This document shows, in pieces, positions 1 to 10,330 of a DNA stretch of 36,744 nt. The stretch comes from Longimicrobiaceae bacterium. Its GTDB lineage: Bacteria > Gemmatimonadota > Gemmatimonadetes > Longimicrobiales > Longimicrobiaceae. The DNA lies in NCBI GenBank assembly GCA_030447645.1, contig JAUJOM010000010.1, forward strand, positions 1 through 36,744, read 5' to 3'. The notes beneath the pieces were generated by a model that had not been told where the DNA came from, did not search any database, and saw only the letters and a program-made list of their open reading frames with translations. A program made the translations under genes and the position numbers. How positions within the stretch are numbered: position 1 is the first letter of the stretch; every line of letters begins with the position of its first letter.

Positions 1-1
1 C

Positions 2-379
2 GACGAGGCGCACCGCTTCGCGCAGCACTACCACCACATCCTGCGGCGCAAGAGCCAGCTCGAGGAGGACGTGAAGACCGGCCGCCGCCCGCCGCGGGCG
101 AGGCCGGCGGCGCCGCGGAAGACCGCGCCGGCGAAGCCGGTCGGCGACGCCAAGCAGCCGGGGGAGATGCCGTTCTCGACGCACGTCGGGCTGCCGATCC
201 TGCAACCGCCCGGGGAGGCGCCGGCGGAGGTGGAGCCGGGGGAGATCCTCGACCCCGAGGACCTGCCGAGCGACGCGCCGGTCACCGCGGTCTCCGCCGA
301 CCTGCCGCCGCGGTCGAAGATGCGGAAACAGCAGGGGGTCCAGGGCACGCACGTCTCGCCGCCAGGCGGCGAAGACTAA
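2..379 (+). CDS. 3' end of an unrecognised Pro/Ala-rich protein
   Basis: An open frame enters from the left edge and stops at 377-379. The first residues visible (DEAHRFAQHYHHILRRK) look like a charged helix and loosely recall the DEAHRFA...H..LR segment of UvrC, but the helix-hairpin-helix region that should follow in UvrC is absent, so I do not assign that name. From about residue 24 on the sequence is a low-complexity Pro/Ala/Glu-rich tail without recognisable domains. Base composition here is visibly more GC-rich than the metal-resistance genes to the right, and codon third positions are almost all G or C, which supports real coding in this frame. Function unknown; the N-terminal part lies outside the window. 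Confidence 0.5.
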   Translation, partial: DEAHRFAQHYHHILRRKSQLEEDVKTGRRPPRARPAAPRKTAPAKPVGDAKQPGEMPFSTHVGLPILQPPGEAPAEVEPGEILDPEDLPSDAPVTAVSADLPPRSKMRKQQGVQGTHVSPPGGED

Positions 380-424
380 CGTCGCGACAGTCCCCCCGCC
401 GTGGCGCGGGCGTCCCCCCCCCGG

Positions 425-800
425 ATTTTTTATGGCGAAGAACCCGCCGGGACGCCAGACCGCCCAGCGGTGCCACACCAAACGCGCCCCCAATCGAAAA
501 CACCCGTACGCACTCCCCGCCTGTGGGATGAGCGAAGCGAACTCGGCGAGCGCCGCGAACCACGCGTCGCGACAGGATGTAGGAAACCACCAGCGTAGCG
601 CCCAGGTGAACAGGGCCGCCACCACCGCGAGTTTCCGGCCCCCGCTGAAGATTCCCGCGCCGATGACGCAGCAGGTGAGCTGCCACACGCCGAACGGCGA
701 GCAATCCCATTCCACCCCCACCTGCGGATCCACGTGGCCCGTGCGCGCTTCCGGATCGTTTTCCTGCGGAAAAGTTGCGACCTTCGCTCGACGGGTACAG
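425..800 (-). pseudogene. Amino-acid permease (APC superfamily) N-terminal fragment
   Basis: On the minus strand, pieces in two frames reconstruct the start of an APC-type amino-acid permease. WQLTCCVIGAGIF corresponds to the first half-helix with the family's GxG(I)F motif; LVVSYIL (another frame) corresponds to the GPxxxxSYI segment of TM2; ALAEFASLIPQAGSAYG corresponds to the highly conserved AEFAS.iP.aGSaY loop leading into TM3. Only about 120 of the usual 450 or more residues are present. Going leftwards the similarity stops at about 425, right at a run of nine C (414-422), where the unrelated gene at the left edge begins. Gene decay, or a bad join in the assembly, would both explain this. 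Function of the remnant: none expected. Confidence 0.5.
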
Positions 801-913
801 TGTGCGAAAGCGTGTGGCGAACGGCGCAAGCTTCTGCCGCCGTTCAGGGTTGGCGCAACCTGTGGGGCCCATGAGGTTGCGCAAAGCGCTCCCATCCCCG
901 TAAAACGGAGGGA

Positions 914-2532
914 ATGCAGCCGCGCACGTTCCTCAAACCTGCCCAGACCTATGGCTCAGATGAACGTTCAGCTCCTGCCACTGTGTGGTCTCTGGTGGCG
1001 CCGCTCGCGGTGGATCGCTCCGTGTCGCGCAGGCGCGGAGGAGAGCTCGGCGCAGCAGTCGGACACGGTCCCGCCCGCCCTGCAGGGTCAGCGGACTCGC
1101 CCGGCCCTACCCAGCTTCCATCCGAAGCGGTTTCGGCCTCCCGTCCGTCCGGCACCGCAGCCTCAGGACCAGGGGAAAATAGGCCGCATCGACCGGGGCG
1201 ATGGGAAGCGTGAATGCAGTGATCGCCGCGTTTTTCTTTTTCGACGTTCTTCTGGGACCCTGCTCACAAACTTCCGCTGGTGGTGGCTGGTGCTCGGGGC
1301 GATCTACTTCACCATCAAGATGGGCTTCATCAACTTCCGCGCGTCTGGCCATGCGATCCAGGTGGTGCGCGGCAAGTACAGCCCCGCGGATGCAGGTGAG
1401 GTTTCTCACTTCCAGGCGCTGAGCGCTGCCGTCGGCTACTGTAGGTCTCGGCAACATCGCCGGCGTCGCGATCGCCGTCAGCCTCTCCGGCGGTCCGGGA
1501 GCGAACAACTTGATGATCCTTGCGGGGCTGCTCGGGATGTCGTCCAAATTCGCGGAATGCACACTCGGGCAGCATTGCCGTGAAGGTACGCCCGGACGGC
1601 CGCATCATGGGTGGTGCGATGTTCTACCTGTCAAGGGGGTTGGCTGAAAAGGGAATGGCCGGCTTCGGGCAAATTCCTGGTGATGTTCGCGATATTGTGC
1701 ATCGGCGGAATACTTGAGGCCAGCACAGCTTCCAGGTGAATCAATCCTCTAACGCGATGCAGGAGACAATTCTTATCCTGGGGCCAGTACCCGTGGGGGT
1801 CTACGGGGTGGTGATTATCCTCATCATGACTGTCCTGGTCGTCAGTGCGCGCTCTTCATCATTCTTATGAACGTGGAAGGGTGCCCGCAGCCTTCGCGGC
1901 GATCTTCACGCAGGCGTTCAACCCGGACGCGGCCTATGGTGGTTTCATCGGTGCGCTCGTGGTCGATTTCAGCGCGCCGCCTTTCTCGAACGAAGCGGGT
2001 GCCGGCTCGGCAGCCATTGCCCGCTGGCCGCGAGGACGCCGTACCTGGTGCGCGAGGGGATTGTCGCACTGCTCGAGCTGTTCATTGATACGGTGGTCAT
2101 CTGCACAATGACGGCACTCGTCATCGTCATCACCGGCGCGTACAACAATCCGGCCTATGCCGACCTCATCGAGGGCAGCGCGCCGCACCACCTCGCGTGC
2201 GATGGCGGAGAACGTCTCCTGGTTTCCGTACGTACTCTCGCTAGCCGTCTTCCTCTTCGCCTGCTCGACCATGATCTCCTGGTCGTATTATGGGCGAGCG
2301 GTGCTGGGCCTGGATGTTCGGCGATCCACACCTCGGGATTACTGGGCCTGTTCCTGCTGTTCGTATTCCTGGGTTCGATCATCCCCAACGTGCTCGACTT
2401 TGGCGACCTGATGATCCTGGGGATGGCCTTCCCGAACGTGCTGGGCGTGGTGATTCTCAGCGGTAACGTGAAACGGAGCTGGACGACTCATTGGGGGAAG
2501 AAGAAGTGGGCGAGTTGCAGGTTTATGCGTAG
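914..2532 (+). pseudogene. AGCS alanine/glycine:cation symporter, multiply frameshifted
   Basis: Fragments in all three plus frames line up in the correct order with the alanine or glycine:cation symporter family, which imports small amino acids with Na+ or H+. Recognisable pieces: [26 protein letters not shown], the [18 protein letters not shown] region, [45 protein letters not shown] and PNVLGVVILSGNVK near the C-terminus. The stop at 2530-2532 follows GELQVYA. The start is uncertain: ATG at 914 has a GGAGGG just upstream and would give an N-terminal signal-like extension, also frame-broken. At least eight frame changes are needed, spread evenly, as from single-base indels; no in-frame copy exists. 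Sequence error versus true decay cannot be separated here. Confidence 0.75.
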
Positions 2533-2544
2533 CGCGGCCGTGGA

Positions 2545-3840
2545 CTATGCCGGCACGACGGCCGGCAGATTCGGTCCCGCTGACCCGGTAGATGACGGCA
2601 CCAACGAGTAGCGCCACCGCGCCGACGCCGAGGTTCGCCAGCGTCGCGCTCGCCAGGTACCAGGCAGAGGCCGAGCGCGGCTACCGGGATCGCGTAGCCG
2701 CCCGGAAGTCGAATCGCTCCCGGCCTGTCCGAAAGCGCTTGCGAAGGATCGGGAGGGCGGCGGCTGTCCCCCGTAGGTCGCCAGCCGCGCGATGATGGAA
2801 AGCATGGCCAGGGCGACGAACGAGCCGGAGAGTGCGAGGGCGAGTGCGATGCCGGATTGGGTGACGATCGCGGCGGCGGAGTGCGATGGGTGGGGTGGAC
2901 ACGGGCCAGAACGCCGGACCGAAGCCATCCTGCGCCAGTGCGAACAGGTATCTGGGGCCGACAAGCGTCGTGTTCCCCACATTCCCCGCGATCGAGATCA
3001 TGGCGCCGATGGTCATGAGCACGCCCGCCCAGGCACCCGCGAACATCGTTGCGGAGTCAGCGAGCGGCGACTCGGTGCCAGGCGAGGCCGGGCAAGGTGC
3101 CGAGCGCCACCAACTGGACCAGAGTATAAAGGGTCACGAGAACGATCATCGTCAGCAGCGCGAACGGGCACATCACGCCGTGGATTCTTGTACTCTCCGC
3201 CGGCGCCGCCGTGGTTTCGAAGCCCGCGTACGCGAACAGGAGCAGCAGCGCCGCCTCGCCAAGGGTCCCCACCGGTGGAGCTTCGACCACGGCTAGGCGG
3301 GACCACTGGACGGCGAAGATGCCGGAGAACCACGAAGAAAACGAGTGGAGCAGCTTCGCGATGGTGAGAACGACAGCGACACGCGCCAGGGCTTCACGCT
3401 GACGATGTTGACCCAGGTGAGAAAGACCAGGGAGTGTGATGACCGCGGCGCGCTGCCACTTCTCCGGCGGCGGCGGGCCAGAGATAGCTGGGTCGCCAGC
3501 GCGACCCCGCCGAAACGATGCAACCGGAGGCCACGCGCGCGAGCCACGTCATCCACCCGACCCTGAACCCCACGAAGTCGCCGAACCCTCGCGCGTATAC
3601 AGATAGCCACCCCGGTTCATCGAAGTAGCTCGCCGGCTTCGGCAAAAGTACGAGCAGGGCAACGCGCAACCGGCCAGGATCGGCCCACAGGCTCACCGCG
3701 CCGAGCAGCGCGGTAGCCGCGGCCGGCAGCAGGTATACGCCGCTGCCGATCACGTCGTTGAACGCGAGTCCCACGATCTCCCAGCGGGAGACCGCGCGGA
3801 CAGCGTTGGCGCGGTCTGCGCTGTGGCGCTCAGTGGCTCG
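2545..3840 (-). pseudogene. APC-family amino-acid permease, frameshifted
   Basis: Minus-strand fragments in different frames assemble into one amino-acid/polyamine/organocation permease. The N-terminus shows SRWEIVGLAFNDVIGSGVYL, the family's TM1 with its GSG motif. Then come YFDEPGWLSVYARGFGDF and GFRVGWMTWLAR (TM2-TM3), LLLLFAYAGFETTAAPAEST (the unwound TM6 with the GFE motif), and GNVGNTTLVGPRYLFALAQD (TM8 loop). The C-terminus is hydrophobic (SIIARLATYGG, ALPILRKRF). The order and spacing are those of a full-length permease of about 430 residues, but at least four frame changes break it. It converges with the AGCS gene. Substrate is an amino acid by family; which one cannot be read from sequence. 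Confidence 0.7.
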
Positions 3841-3849
3841 GAAATTTAG

Positions 3850-5182
3850 CTAGCCCTGGTGGCCGTGGTTCCCGAGCAGCGGGTATCCTTCGGAGCGGGC
3901 CACAGGTCGCTGCCGTGATGTCGCCGGCCACGTTGAGTGTGGTGCGGCACATGTCCGGATCCGGTCCACTCCCAGGATGATCGCGATCAGCGCGGATTCA
4001 CCCCGATCGAGGCGAGAACGACGATGATGAAGGGGATGGACCCGACGGCACACCCGCCGTCCCGATGCCGCCCAGGATTGCCAGATAAGCGACCATCAAT
4101 TGCTGGCCAAGGACAGGTCCACACCCGCGAGCTGGGCCAGGAAGAGCACGGTTACACCCTCGTAAAGGGCGGTTCGTTTGGTTGGCGGTGGCACCCACCG
4201 TAAGCACAAACGAATTGATCTCCCGCGGGACGCCAAGGTTTTCTTCGAAACTCGAAGCTGTCGGAAGTGTTGCGTTGAGCTCGAAGTAGAAAACGCGGTA
4301 AGCATCACCGTCTTGATCCGGCGGAAGAACTGATCGAGATTCGGGACAGGAAGTAGACGGAAAGAAAGTACACGCCGAACATGTGCAGGGCGAGCCCGGT
4401 GAGCACGGTCACGATGAACCAGGCGAGCGCCGCCAGCAGATCCAGCCCGAAGCTGGCTGTGTTGCTGAACAGGAGGCACGCCACTGCATAGGGCGCGATC
4501 TTCATGATTCCGTCGATGATCTTGACGAAATCTCGTACAGCGCCTGCAAGAAGCCGAGCAATGGCGCGGCCCCCACGGGGCCCACCAGCGTCGCCGCCAC
4601 TCCGAGCACCAGCGCGAAAAACATCAGGTGGAGGAGATAAGCTCTGCTCTGCCACGGCGTTGATCGGGTTGGCGGGGACGAGCGTCCTTACCTGCGTAAG
4701 CACGGCAGCGTCGTCGTCAGTTCGCCGCCTCTACCCGGTCCGCGGCCGCGTAGCGTACCTCGAGCGCCGCAGCGGTGGCGGAGTCGAAGCCGCTCGCCCG
4801 GACGGATGGTATTGACCAGCGTCAACCCGATCACCACCGAAATCGCCGAGATGACCAGGGTGTAGCCAAGGACTTCAGCCCAACCCGCCCGAGCTTTGTA
4901 CGTCTCGATCCCGGCGACACCCACCAGAGGAAAACACGAGCGGGATAACTACCATCAGGAGGAGCCAGAGGAAAAGTTGGCCGACAGGCCGGTGCGAACG
5001 ATCCAGGCGAGCCGGGATCTCGATCCGAGCAGGGCATTGGCCACGAGCCCGACGCCGGCCCCGATCACCAGCAGGATGCGCGTATGCAGCGGCATCCCGC
5101 GGGGGCGGTCCGAATTCGATCGTTCAGATCGGTGGTGACCTGAAGGCGTCCGGCGTGAGGGTCGCTGCGTGGGATCAGTCAT
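3850..5182 (-). pseudogene. Dicarboxylate/amino-acid:cation symporter (DAACS), frameshifted copy
   Basis: A heavily frameshifted member of the DctA/GltP family, which imports glutamate, aspartate or C4-dicarboxylates with cations. Pieces: MPLHTRILLVIGAGVGL at the N-terminus, YTLVISAISVVIGLTLVNTI, LVPANPINAV, NTASFGLDLLAALAWFIV, AFSTSSSTQ (the serine-rich hairpin tip SSS), ALYEGVTVLFLAQLAGVDL and IALILGVDRI. The same blocks occur in the better-preserved gene at 7167-8545, but the two differ by many substitutions, so this is a diverged paralog rather than a recent duplicate. The start is either ATG 5095 or the upstream ATG 5182 (MTDPTQR). At least six frame changes are required. Confidence 0.7.
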
Positions 5183-5237
5183 TTTTCCCGAATCGTCAGC
5201 CATTCGCCCCCTGTCTAGTGCGACGTGTGTGGTGGTA

Positions 5238-5419
5238 CTAACCCCGGCCTGTCGGGCGTCCCTCCGAATCGAACTTGCCGGGCTCTGGCGGCGAGGCGGG
5301 CCCGATCCCATCGGGATCGAAGTGCCGCTTGGAGGTCAGGATCTTCGCGAAAGACCAGGACGTCAATCCCAGCACGAAGGTCCAGCTCGCCAGCATGAAG
5401 ATGAGGAACCGGCGCTCAT
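5238..5419 (-). CDS. Small membrane protein, possible small subunit of the NSS transporter
   Basis: A 59-residue frame (ERRFLIFMLASWTFVLGLTS..., stop 5238-5240) has one clear membrane helix followed by a charged, Pro-rich tail (HFDPDGIGP, PPEPGKFD). It directly follows the NSS transporter gene: the transporter stop and an ATG overlap as ATGA at 5416-5419. The ATG is one base out of frame with the helix-coding frame, so a one-base deletion right after the start codon is likely. Short single-helix proteins encoded after NSS transporters are known, for example MetS of the MetPS methionine/alanine importer, and the position and size fit. Sequence identity to MetS is not evident, so the role is inferred. 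Confidence 0.55.
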
Positions 5420-7054
5420 CGAACCACCTCCGCCGTCACGGGTCCTCGGTCAGCGTCAATCATGGGACCACCCTCCACCTCCAGGAATCCCGCACGGTCG
5501 TCGTAGCCGTTTCGCTTCCACGCGGCGCGGATCATCACCAGGAAGAACACCACGAACGCGAGGATCAGCGCCGGGACGCGTGCACGTAAAACTCGCCTCT
5601 CCTCCGGGATCGGACCACCGGCGGAAACACCCCCTCGAGCCGCAGAATCGGCAGCGCCTCGGTCACCGTCCACCACCCCAGGATCACCAGGAGGTAGACC
5701 GGAGTTACATAGGTCATGATGAACTTGAAGATGCCGGGAATCCGAATGTCGGCGCCCTCGTGCAGCGATCTCCAGGCGTTGTCCGGCTTGAAGACCCACA
5801 TGAAGAGAACCACCTCGATCGCAGCCATCACCGCGAGTCCAAAGGTGCCCGCCCAGTAGTCCCACTCCCACAGAAAGCCGTACTCGAACCAGAGCATCGT
5901 CAGCACTCCAAAGGTCATCGCGACGCCACCCACAACCCATGCAACCGTTTCACGCCGGTAGCCGAACTCTTCGCGGAAGAAGGCAACCACCGGCGTCCCC
6001 ATCGCCACCGATGAGGTGATACCCGCGAAAAAGAGCAGCCCGAACCACAGAGCGCCCAGGAGCTGCCCCAGGGAAGCTGCTGGAAGATCACCGGCATGCT
6101 GACGAAGCCGAGGTTGAACGACCCCGACTGCGCGATCGCCATGGCACCGCTTACACCGAAGAAGGTCACGGCCGCCGGAATCGCGATGGAGCCGCCGAGC
6201 ACCACCTCCGCCGTTTCGTTGGTTGCCGCCGTCGCGATCCCGGAAAGGGCGATGTCATCCTGCCTGGAAAGGTAGGAGGCATAGGTCTGGAGCGTCCCCA
6301 CGCCGATCGACAGGCAAAAAGATCTGCCCCGCAGAGGCCAGCCAGACATTGACGTCACCGATTCGGGAAAGATCCGGATTGAAGATGAACTGATACCCCG
6401 TCAGCGCGGTGGAGCCATCCGGGCCAGGGGGAGGAAGAACACCACCACGGCAAGGACCAGCGCGAACAGGAATAAGATCGGCATGCCAAAATAGGCCAGC
6501 TTCTCGATCCCGCCGGAGATCCCCCGGGACAGCACGTAGATGGTGATGAACATGCTGGCGAAGAAGAAGGCGAACGGCACCCAGAAGTCGTGCACGCTCC
6601 CATCGCTGATCAGCTGATAGGAGGTGAGATACTGGGCCATGGACTCCTGCGTATTCCGCCCCCAGTAGTCGCCGGTCAGGAAAACCAGGTGAACGCCATC
6701 GTCCAGGAGATCAGGACCACGTAGTAGGTCAGCACGATCATGGGGATCACCAGCCCGATCACACCCAGGTACTTGGCGGCCGGGTGCTTCCAGATGGCCG
6801 CGAACATGCCGGGGATGTGCCCCTTTCGGTACCGGCCCCCATTGCGGCCCATCCCCACTCGATCCACATCATCGGAATGCCGAGGAGGATGAAGGCGATG
6901 AAGTAGGTGATCATGAACGATCCCCCGCCGTTCGCCGCCGCCTGCCCGGGAAGCGCAGAAAGTTGCCGAGCCCGACCGCGTTTCCGGCCATGGCCAGAAT
7001 CAACCCAACGCGGCTTCCCCAGGCTTCATTGGAAGTCGTACCGCTTGTGTTCAA
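5416..7054 (-). pseudogene. Neurotransmitter:sodium symporter (NSS/SNF) family transporter, frameshifted
   Basis: This is a Na+-dependent amino-acid transporter of the LeuT fold. TM1 carries the family signature: [20 protein letters not shown]. After it come [41 protein letters not shown], the long segment [41 protein letters not shown], the TM6-TM8 region in another frame, and then a clean stretch through [21 protein letters not shown] to the last helices. The likely start is TTG at 7054, preceded by AAGGAG at a good distance. The last helix (LILAFVVFFLVMIRAAWK) is again in a shifted frame before the stop at 5416-5418. About five frame changes. It is followed by, and overlaps, a small membrane protein gene. 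Confidence 0.8.
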
Positions 7055-7166
7055 ATGGGTTCTCCTTCTAGAGTGCGTACGAAATCCAGCAGCAGCTACT
7101 CACAATTTGTTCACGATAGCGGTCTGTCTCCGCGGCAGCCTCGATGAAATGGGGATAGCATTTCCG

Positions 7167-8545
7167 CTACCCCGCCAGGATCGACGGCTTACCGAGCCGA
7201 TGACCCGATGCAGCTGCAAACGCCGGCTCAGGCTCCGGTGCGAGTTCCGGCTCAGCCGGAGATGGCATGACGAAAGGCAATCCCTCACCCGCGTGACCAC
7301 CAGCGACGTGAGCAGGTCACCCATCACGTTCGGTACCGTGCGCGCCATGTCCAGGATGCGATCCACACCCAGGATCAGCGCAATTCCCGCCCCGGGCACG
7401 CCCACCATCTCCAGCACCATCACCAGCAGCGGGATGGAGCCGCCGGGAACGCCCGCTACACCCACCGCGGTGATGACCGACATCACCACCACGACGAGCT
7501 GAGTGGTGATGCTCAAATCGACGCCGAACACCTGCGCGAGGAACAGCACCGTCATTCCTCGAAGAGGGCGGTGCCATTCATGTTCATGGTCGCGCCGAGT
7601 GGCAGCACGAAGCCCGCTACCTCGCGGGGAACGCCGAACCCTTCTTCCGCGGTACGGATGGTGGTCGGGAGCGTCGCGTTCGAGCTGGATGTGGAGAAGG
7701 CAGTCATCATCAGCGCACGTGCTCTTCGAAACAAGGTCGCCGGGTCGATGCCCGCCAGCGTCCGCGCGAGCAGCGGAATCACGCCGAACAGGTGAATCGC
7801 CAGACCGGCAAGCACAACGATGACGTACATCCCCAGCGATTGGAGAACATCGAGTCCGAAGCGGGCGGTTACACCGAAGATCAACCCCGCGACGCCAAGG
7901 GGTGCGATCGCCATCGCGAAGCCGATGATTACCATCACCGCCTCGCTCACCCCCTGCAGCACGCGTATCACGGGAGCGGCGGTCTCACGGGGGGATCTTG
8001 GTTAACGCGACGCCGAAGATTAGGGTAAAAAAGATCAGCGCCAGCATGTCCCCATTCACGGCCGCGCTGAGTGGGTTACGGGGAACGATATTGATAAAGG
8101 TGTTGATCCCGAACCCGTTCTCCGTCGCCATGCTCACCTTTTCGGCTGCCTGCGAGGTGTACTGGGCGAGAAGCGCGTTCCGGACAGCCGGGTCCAGCGA
8201 GCCGCCGGGCCGGATGAAGTTCATCAGCAGCAGGCCCAGCGAGGCGGCCAGCGCGGTTGTGGCCAGAAAGAATCCCAGCGCCTTCCCACCGATACGCCCA
8301 ATTCGGGAGATGTCACCCAGCGTCGCCACTCCCAGGGCGAGCGAGGTGAACACCAGGGGAACGACCACCATGAAGAGCATGCGCAGGAATACCTGCCCGA
8401 TCGTTAGCGACATTGTCGACGACCCAAAGGAGCTGGGGTGCATCGCGCCACATGAGGTTGAAAACACGCCGGCCGCGGCGCCAACCGCAAGGCCGATCAG
8501 AATCTGTGTGTGAAGTAGCTGCGGGCGACGGAAGAGTGTCAACAT
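7167..8545 (-). pseudogene. Dicarboxylate/amino-acid:cation symporter (DAACS), three frameshifts
   Basis: The frame opens at ATG 8545 with MLTLFRRPQLLHTQILIGL and runs through the first half of a DctA/GltP-family symporter: FMVVVPLVFTSLALG, LLLMNFIRPGG and NIVPRNPLSAAVNGDMLALI. It then shifts near 7980 (resuming at PVIRVLQGVSEAVM), near 7555 (after GATMNMNGTALFEE, resuming at MTVLFLAQVFGVD), and near 7295. With the last shift corrected, the protein ends in a Pro/Glu-rich tail with a stop at 7167-7169. Key family elements are present: the SSSNATLPTT serine-rich hairpin, NMNGTAL of TM7, and GVPGGSIPLL and GVDRILDMART of HP2/TM8. Apart from three single-base disruptions it looks like a complete, functional-type gene, so the breaks are probably sequence errors. 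Confidence 0.8.
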
Positions 8546-8576
8546 CGTCGGTTCATCAGGGGAGTAGCTGGATAGG

Positions 8577-8602
8577 AAAAGGGGCCGCCGGGGGGCGGCC
8601 CC
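8577..8602 (-). terminator. Intrinsic terminator after the tonB-exbBD operon
   Basis: GGGGCCGCC (8581-8589) pairs with GGCGGCCCC (8594-8602) around a GGGG loop. Read on the minus strand, the stem is followed directly by TTTTCC, the U-tract of a rho-independent terminator. It lies between the last exbD stop (8647) and the start of the symporter gene at 8545, so it closes the TonB-system operon. Confidence 0.75.
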
Positions 8603-8646
8603 GGGAGTCGGACACGCGCTTCTTCAGTACTACACCGGGCGGAAGT

Positions 8647-9062
8647 TCAGGGCTGGGGCCGATCTCGCGGAACCAGACCCACCAGATCCACGCCCCGCAC
8701 CGCGTGCGGCATCCACGGCGTAGATCACTTCGCCGTACGCCAGGTTCTCGGCGCCGCGAACGAAGATCACCTTCCGAACACGGTGGCAAAGGTACTGGTC
8801 AGCGTCTGTTGCAGCTGCCCGGCAGGGATCGGCTCCTGGTTCAGGAAGTACGTGTTCCTCGGCTGGATGTCCAGCACGATCTGATCGATTGCCTGGGCCT
8901 TGTCCTCGGTCTCTTCCGTAGGCGGCACCTGGACCTCCATGCCTTTTGCATGCCCTGCTGCACGATCATGAAGATGATGAGCAGCACCAGCATGATGTCG
9001 ATCATTGGCGTCATGTTGATGTCGCTCATCGCCCCGCCCTTGCCCCCGATCTTAACAGCCAT
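8647..9062 (-). CDS. exbD: ExbD/TolR-family biopolymer transport protein (second copy, one frameshift)
   Basis: ExbD proteins form the proton channel with ExbB and transmit the proton motive force to TonB. The frame starts at ATG 9062 behind GAGGAAGG and shows DINMTPMIDIMLVLLIIFMI. This is the single N-terminal helix with the conserved membrane Asp (PMID motif), preceded by a short cytoplasmic leader. After MQKG the reading shifts near 8945, and the periplasmic domain continues as MEVQVPPTEETEDKAQAID and VLDIQPRNTYFLNQEPIP, to GVDLVGLVPRDRPQP and a stop at 8647-8649. A second frame jump near 8778 may be needed. Length about 138 residues, normal for ExbD. It follows the first exbD by 15 bases. 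Confidence 0.8.
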
Positions 9063-9077
9063 GGATTGCTACCTTCC

Positions 9078-9543
9078 TCAGGGTGTGGCCGCCTTAGGCA
9101 CGTCGGTGATCGCGCCCACTTTGCGAACACCGGCCTCCTCCGGGCATAGTTAATCGCGGTCAGGACAACACTGTACTGCACCGCCTGATCCGCCTTGAGG
9201 TACAGGATGCGGTCCTCCTGGCGGCTGGCGTACACGTCCTTTAACGCCTGCTGCAGATTGTTGGGATGGACGGCTTCTCCTCCAGGTAGAACTTGCCGTC
9301 CTTTTCGATCGCCAGCGTGATCCGGTCCTCATCCTTTTGCGGTTGCACGTTCGCGGCCATCGGTAGCTTCACCGCCGCACCCATCGCAGGCGTGATGATC
9401 ATGAAGATGATGAGCAGCACCAGCATGATGTCGATCATCGGCGTCATGTTGATGTCGGCGTTCACGTCCGTGCCCGCGGAACCTGCGAGCTCGGGGAGCG
9501 GCGAACCGCCGAATGTCGCCCCCGAGCCGATCTTGGCTGCCAT
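9078..9543 (-). CDS. exbD: ExbD-family biopolymer transport protein (first copy, frameshifted near the C-terminus)
   Basis: It starts at ATG 9543, three bases after the exbB stop. The N-terminal leader (about 30 residues, Gly/Ser-rich) is followed by DINMTPMIDIMLVLLIIFMI, the conserved ExbD helix carrying the essential Asp, then a periplasmic domain (KLPMAANVQPQKDEDRITL, KDGKFYLEEKP). One frame change near 9260 leads into ALKDVYASRQEDRILYLKAD and AVQYSVVLTAINYARR. A second near 9140 restores GVRKVGAITDVPKAATP and the stop at 9078-9080. Two ExbD proteins in tandem behind one ExbB are common in some phyla and suggest a mixed ExbD channel or two specialised stators (inference). Confidence 0.8.
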
Positions 9544-9546
9544 GGT

Positions 9547-10248
9547 TCAGTCCCCTGAGAACGCGGGAGTGCCCGGGTGAGACCGCCGCGTGTCGCGGGT
9601 CATCATCCAGTCGATCATCTCGCGACCGGCGTAGGCAAGCTCGGTGAAGAGACCATCCAGCCGGGTGTTGAAGTAGTTGTACAGCCACACCGCCGTGATC
9701 GCCACCATCAGACCGACCGCCGTGGTAAGGAGCGCTTCGGCGATACCTGCCGAGATGGCTTCCAAGCCACCACCGGCCGTCGCCATGCCGCTGAACGCCG
9801 TGATCACGCCCCAGGTGGTGCCGAGCAGTCCGACGAACGGTGCCGTAGACGCCACGGTTCCCAGAATGCCCATGCCGGACTTCAAGTCGTTGGCAAGCAG
9901 GATCTGCTCACGCTCCACCGAACGCTCGGCGGAGTTGATCGCCGCACCCGCTACACGGGGGTCATTCAACAGCGGAGCCACTTCGCGAAGGCTTTCACCC
10001 AGTACGCGGGCAACGTGCGAATTCTTGTATTTCTCCGACAGTTCCAGCGCCTCGGGAATGTTGTTCGCCTCGAGTGCCTGGGAGAAGCGGGGTGCGAACG
10101 CCCGTGTCGACGTCGCCATCTTGCGGAAGCGGAACCACTTCGCCGCCGCCACCGTGAATGAGATCACGCTCATCGCGATCAACAGGATCACGATGAATTT
10201 GGCGAATGCACCCATGTGGCCCCACAGCTCGAGCAGTCCGTACTGCAT
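9547..10248 (-). CDS. exbB: ExbB/TolQ/MotA-family proton channel protein
   Basis: An intact 233-residue gene starting at ATG 10248 behind AAGGAGAAAA. It has three predicted membrane helices: one near the N-terminus (FAKFIVILLIAMSVISFTVA), and two after the cytoplasmic domain (ILGTVASTAPFVGLLGTTWG, EALLTTAVGLMVAITAVWLY). The GTVxxxAPxxGLLGTxxG motif and the ISxGIAEALxTTAxGL block are the family signature. The long cytoplasmic loop between helices 1 and 2 (EALELSEKYKNSHVARVLGE, ERSVEREQ) is typical. It works with the two downstream ExbD proteins and the upstream TonB to energise outer-membrane transport. Confidence 0.95.
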   Translation of the reverse strand: MQYGLLELWGHMGAFAKFIVILLIAMSVISFTVAAAKWFRFRKMATSTRAFAPRFSQALEANNIPEALELSEKYKNSHVARVLGESLREVAPLLNDPRVAGAAINSAERSVEREQILLANDLKSGMGILGTVASTAPFVGLLGTTWGVITAFSGMATAGGGLEAISAGIAEALLTTAVGLMVAITAVWLYNYFNTRLDGLFTELAYAGREMIDWMMTRDTRRSHPGTPAFSGD

Positions 10249-10330
10249 GACGATTTTCTCCTTCGCGCCCGACGCGCTTTAAGTGATGAACGTTTCCCAC
10301 ACCTGTCCCACTACACCAGCTGATCCCTAA

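Noticed and set aside
2..80. Possible UvrC C-terminal region at the left edge
   Set aside because: A short DEAHRFA match is not followed by the UvrC helix-hairpin-helix segment; too little to name the gene.
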